Source: Smittium mucronatum
Taxonomy: Eukaryota > Kickxellomycota > Harpellomycetes > Harpellales > Legeriomycetaceae
Assembly: GCA_001953115.1 (NCBI GenBank)
Contig: LSSL01004895.1
Location: 1-15,115 of the forward strand
DNA: 15,115 nucleotides
Reading direction: 5' to 3'
Positions 13,591-15,115 of the stretch are shown here, one piece after another (position 1 is the stretch's first letter; every line of letters starts with the position of its first letter). The translations under genes were made by a program, and so were the position numbers. The notes under the pieces are model-generated. The model did not search any database and was not told where the DNA came from. It saw only the letters and a list, made by a program, of their open reading frames with translations.

Positions 13591-14291
13591 ATGCGTTTAA
13601 CTCAGAGCCAGGAGATCTTTAAGTTACAACAAGGATACCTTTGACTGATTTTGCCGTCTACCCAGAGCTTATTGAAGCTCTTCCTTTGATTGAGGAAAGC
13701 TTTTTCAGCACACCGCTGTCAGGAGAAGAAAGAAAAGAGGCGATATACTCTTGTAAAAAAATTATTTCAATGAACTACCTACCACCTCCGCTTAATAACT
13801 CTGAATCAGCAGCAGTGAAGATGAAAGAAGCTGCCTATTATGGTATTAAAGCCGCATTAGATCAATCAAACCACCCAAACAATTATTATGTTCACTGCAG
13901 GATCATAGAAAACCCCGGAAAAACAGTAAAATGCCAGAATATAATTTTTGCCAACACAATGGGAGTTCTTTTGGAGGGCATATCTTTTATGGTTGGATAG
14001 GGAAGACAGGAAAACCTCCAAAAAGAGATGGAGCTTCCGTAAAAGCCTCTTCAGTTTGTCGAATAAGAAAATAAACCACTTATGGACCAGTACAGACCGT
14101 ATACTCTCATTGTAAGCAAGAAACCGGAAAAACGCTCCAGAATTCGAAAGCCCTTTTTCGGATGCCCGCAGTTTAATTCCTAAAAAGTTAACTACGGCAA
14201 AACTGCTCATACCCAAACTTCCGACATGTACAAACAACTGCCCTCAAAAAAACAACTCGCAACAGACAAATTTTCGCGAGAAAAAACGAGG
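13591..14291 (+). pseudogene. Gag-like ORF1 of DIRS element, pseudogene
   Basis: This is probably the remnant of the structural (Gag-like, nucleic-acid-binding) ORF1 that precedes RT. An ATG at 13591 opens a short piece (MRLTQSQEIFKLQQGYL) that ends in a stop at 13642. The main piece continues in another frame from about 13638 and is open to a TAG at 13998. It includes VYPELIEALPLIEE, the run MNYLPPPLN and a YYVH segment; these resemble, from memory, ORF1 proteins of mucoralean DIRS elements, but no named domain was recognised. Coding character continues in the same frame past the stop: RQENLQKEMELP, KPLQFVE, NKPLMDQ and the basic KRSRIRKPF patch are readable between stops at 14040, 14064, 14181 and 14292. 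So there is one frameshift near the N-terminus and then about 650 bases in register broken only by stops. The G-rich DNA at 14294-14304 may be the remnant of a glycine-rich tail. No intact ATG-started ORF remains. Confidence 0.65.
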
Positions 14292-14332
14292 TAGGGGGTG
14301 GGGGACTCAATAGAACACACAATAGCTCCCAA

Positions 14333-15115
14333 GTAGGGGACCGCTTCACGATGTTCCGATTAGCATGGGTCAGACTCACAGACAAAAAATGGGTTTGCAA
14401 CATCTTTGAGAAGGGATTCCAAATACCGTTCAGGAATATGGACCCGATAATCAAGGTTTCAGAGGAGAACCGGAAAATTATTTTTTTTATAGCAAGGTTA
14501 CTTGGAGGGCCGAAGGTCCTTCAAGCTAGGCAAGTGTCTGCAAAAAGACTTATAAGGCTCGAAGAGGAATCCCCATGCGACCTCAACCAAATATTTTAAT
14601 AGGGCCTCCACCATTAACTATCTATTCGATTCGCAACAAAAGGAAAATCAGCCCAGAGACCCACCAGACTCTGAAGGAGAAGGCGAATCGCTCCTGTCAA
14701 AGAAGGACATAGAGGAAGTCAAGTGTAGGGAACCGGGATTCTAAAGCAAAACTTTCTTCATTACAAAGAAGACAGGTGGACTCAGACTAGCCCTGAACCT
14801 GAGGAAAAAGAACCAGCACGTGGAGCAGTGGAATTTCAAAATGGAAACACTGACGTCGATATGCAGGATGGTTTTACAGAAAGATATATGACCTCACTGG
14901 ATATAAAATATGCATGAATGCATATTCTGATTCACAAAACCTGCAATGAATTCCTTCAGTTCTGGTAGAACGTCAATACATAACAGTTCCGCGAATCCCC
15001 TATGTAATTTCACTCAGCTTCCACGCCTTTACCAATGCAATAAACCTAGTTTTAACTTAAACACGGTCTCAGGTAATATGATTTTCAGCTTACATAGACG
15101 AACTATTAATTCTAA
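14333..15115 (+). pseudogene. DIRS-type reverse transcriptase, broken and partial
   Basis: RT copies the element RNA into DNA; this copy cannot. The pieces in order are: 14333-14599 (GDRFTMFRLAW, then LTDKKWV and GFQIPF); about 14579-14680 in a second frame (PPPLTIYSIRN, then SPETHQTLKEK); about 14685-14885 in a third frame (SLLSKKDIEEV, PGF, stop 14742, KKTGGLR, NLRKKNQHVEQW, FKMETL); 14888-14991 back in the first frame; and 14992-15114 in the second. Motif A (SLDIKYA, 14894-14914) keeps the first catalytic Asp but has Tyr in place of the second Asp of the usual DLKDAY, and a TGA at 14915 at the steric-gate Tyr position. Further stops lie at 14966, 14981, 15058 and 15079. Motif B survives as IPYVISLS near 14995-15018 (usually LPFGLS). 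Motif C reads YIDE at 15091-15102 instead of YxDD. The RT thumb and everything downstream lie outside the window. About 57 codons between GFQIPF and PPPLT look extra compared with DIRS RTs as I remember them. Confidence 0.8.

Larger units (their letters stand above)
13499..15115 (+). mobile_element. Degraded DIRS-like retrotransposon, left part
   Basis: From about 13,499 GC rises from about 20% to 43-48%, and plus-strand coding remnants appear in the order Gag-like ORF1 then reverse transcriptase, as in DIRS retrotransposons. The RT carries DIRS-type signatures rather than LTR or LINE ones: a W..LT...WV...I..GFQIPF lead, then PPPLTIYSIRN, LLSKKDIEEV, PGF, KKTGGLR and NFKMETL, then motifs A to C. 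DIRS elements normally continue into RNase H, a methyltransferase-like domain and a tyrosine recombinase, and end in inverted or split direct repeats; none of these lies in the window, which cuts the element just after RT motif C. No terminal repeat was recognised on the left, so the left boundary rests on composition alone and is good to some tens of bases. The copy is dead: both reading frames hold several stops and the RT also has frameshifts. A related RT-bearing element such as a Ngaro-type cannot be excluded without the recombinase. Confidence 0.8.

Noticed and set aside
14294..14304. G5TG5 run, considered as a G-quadruplex or polypurine tract
   Set aside because: Only two G-runs are adjacent (a third, GGGG, lies at 14336-14339), and DIRS elements do not prime from a polypurine tract. 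It is more simply the remnant of a glycine-rich coding tail.
13866..14454. Two overlapping minus-strand open frames opposite the retroelement
   Set aside because: They are antisense shadows of the plus-strand Gag-like and RT coding remnants, which carry the recognisable motifs.

Overview
The window looks like nuclear DNA of a eukaryote, and an early-diverging (Mucoromycota-like) fungus is my best guess. The only recognisable genetic content is the left part of a decayed retrotransposon of the DIRS / tyrosine-recombinase class, and its reading frames resemble, from memory, elements common in Mucoromycota. No bacterial gene organisation, rRNA, tRNA or CRISPR array was seen. The taxonomic guess is inference and is weak.

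Region 1 (1 to about 13,498) is a gene-poor, extremely AT-rich desert. GC is roughly one fifth by hand count of sample lines. It is full of A and T homopolymer runs, T-run/A-run junctions (up to T11A11), AT dinucleotide tracts and a 19-base T run. The few open frames (60 to 83 codons) are about what chance gives at this composition and length, and none has a recognisable domain. It could be an AT-rich isochore, an old heavily mutated repeat graveyard, or pericentromeric DNA; the sequence alone does not decide.

Region 2 (about 13,499 to 15,115) changes abruptly to about 43-48% GC and carries a plus-strand DIRS-like element. It holds a Gag-like ORF1 pseudogene (about 13,591-14,291) followed by a reverse transcriptase pseudogene (about 14,333-15,115). 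The RT can be followed through its N-terminal lead, the KKTGGLR block, the FKMETL block, motif A, motif B and motif C, but the pieces lie in three reading frames and are broken by stops. The window ends just after motif C, so the RNase H, methyltransferase-like and tyrosine recombinase parts, if present, lie beyond the right edge.

Nothing here works together as an operon or pathway. The window is a dead mobile element at the edge of an AT desert, and I found no convincing new biological system.
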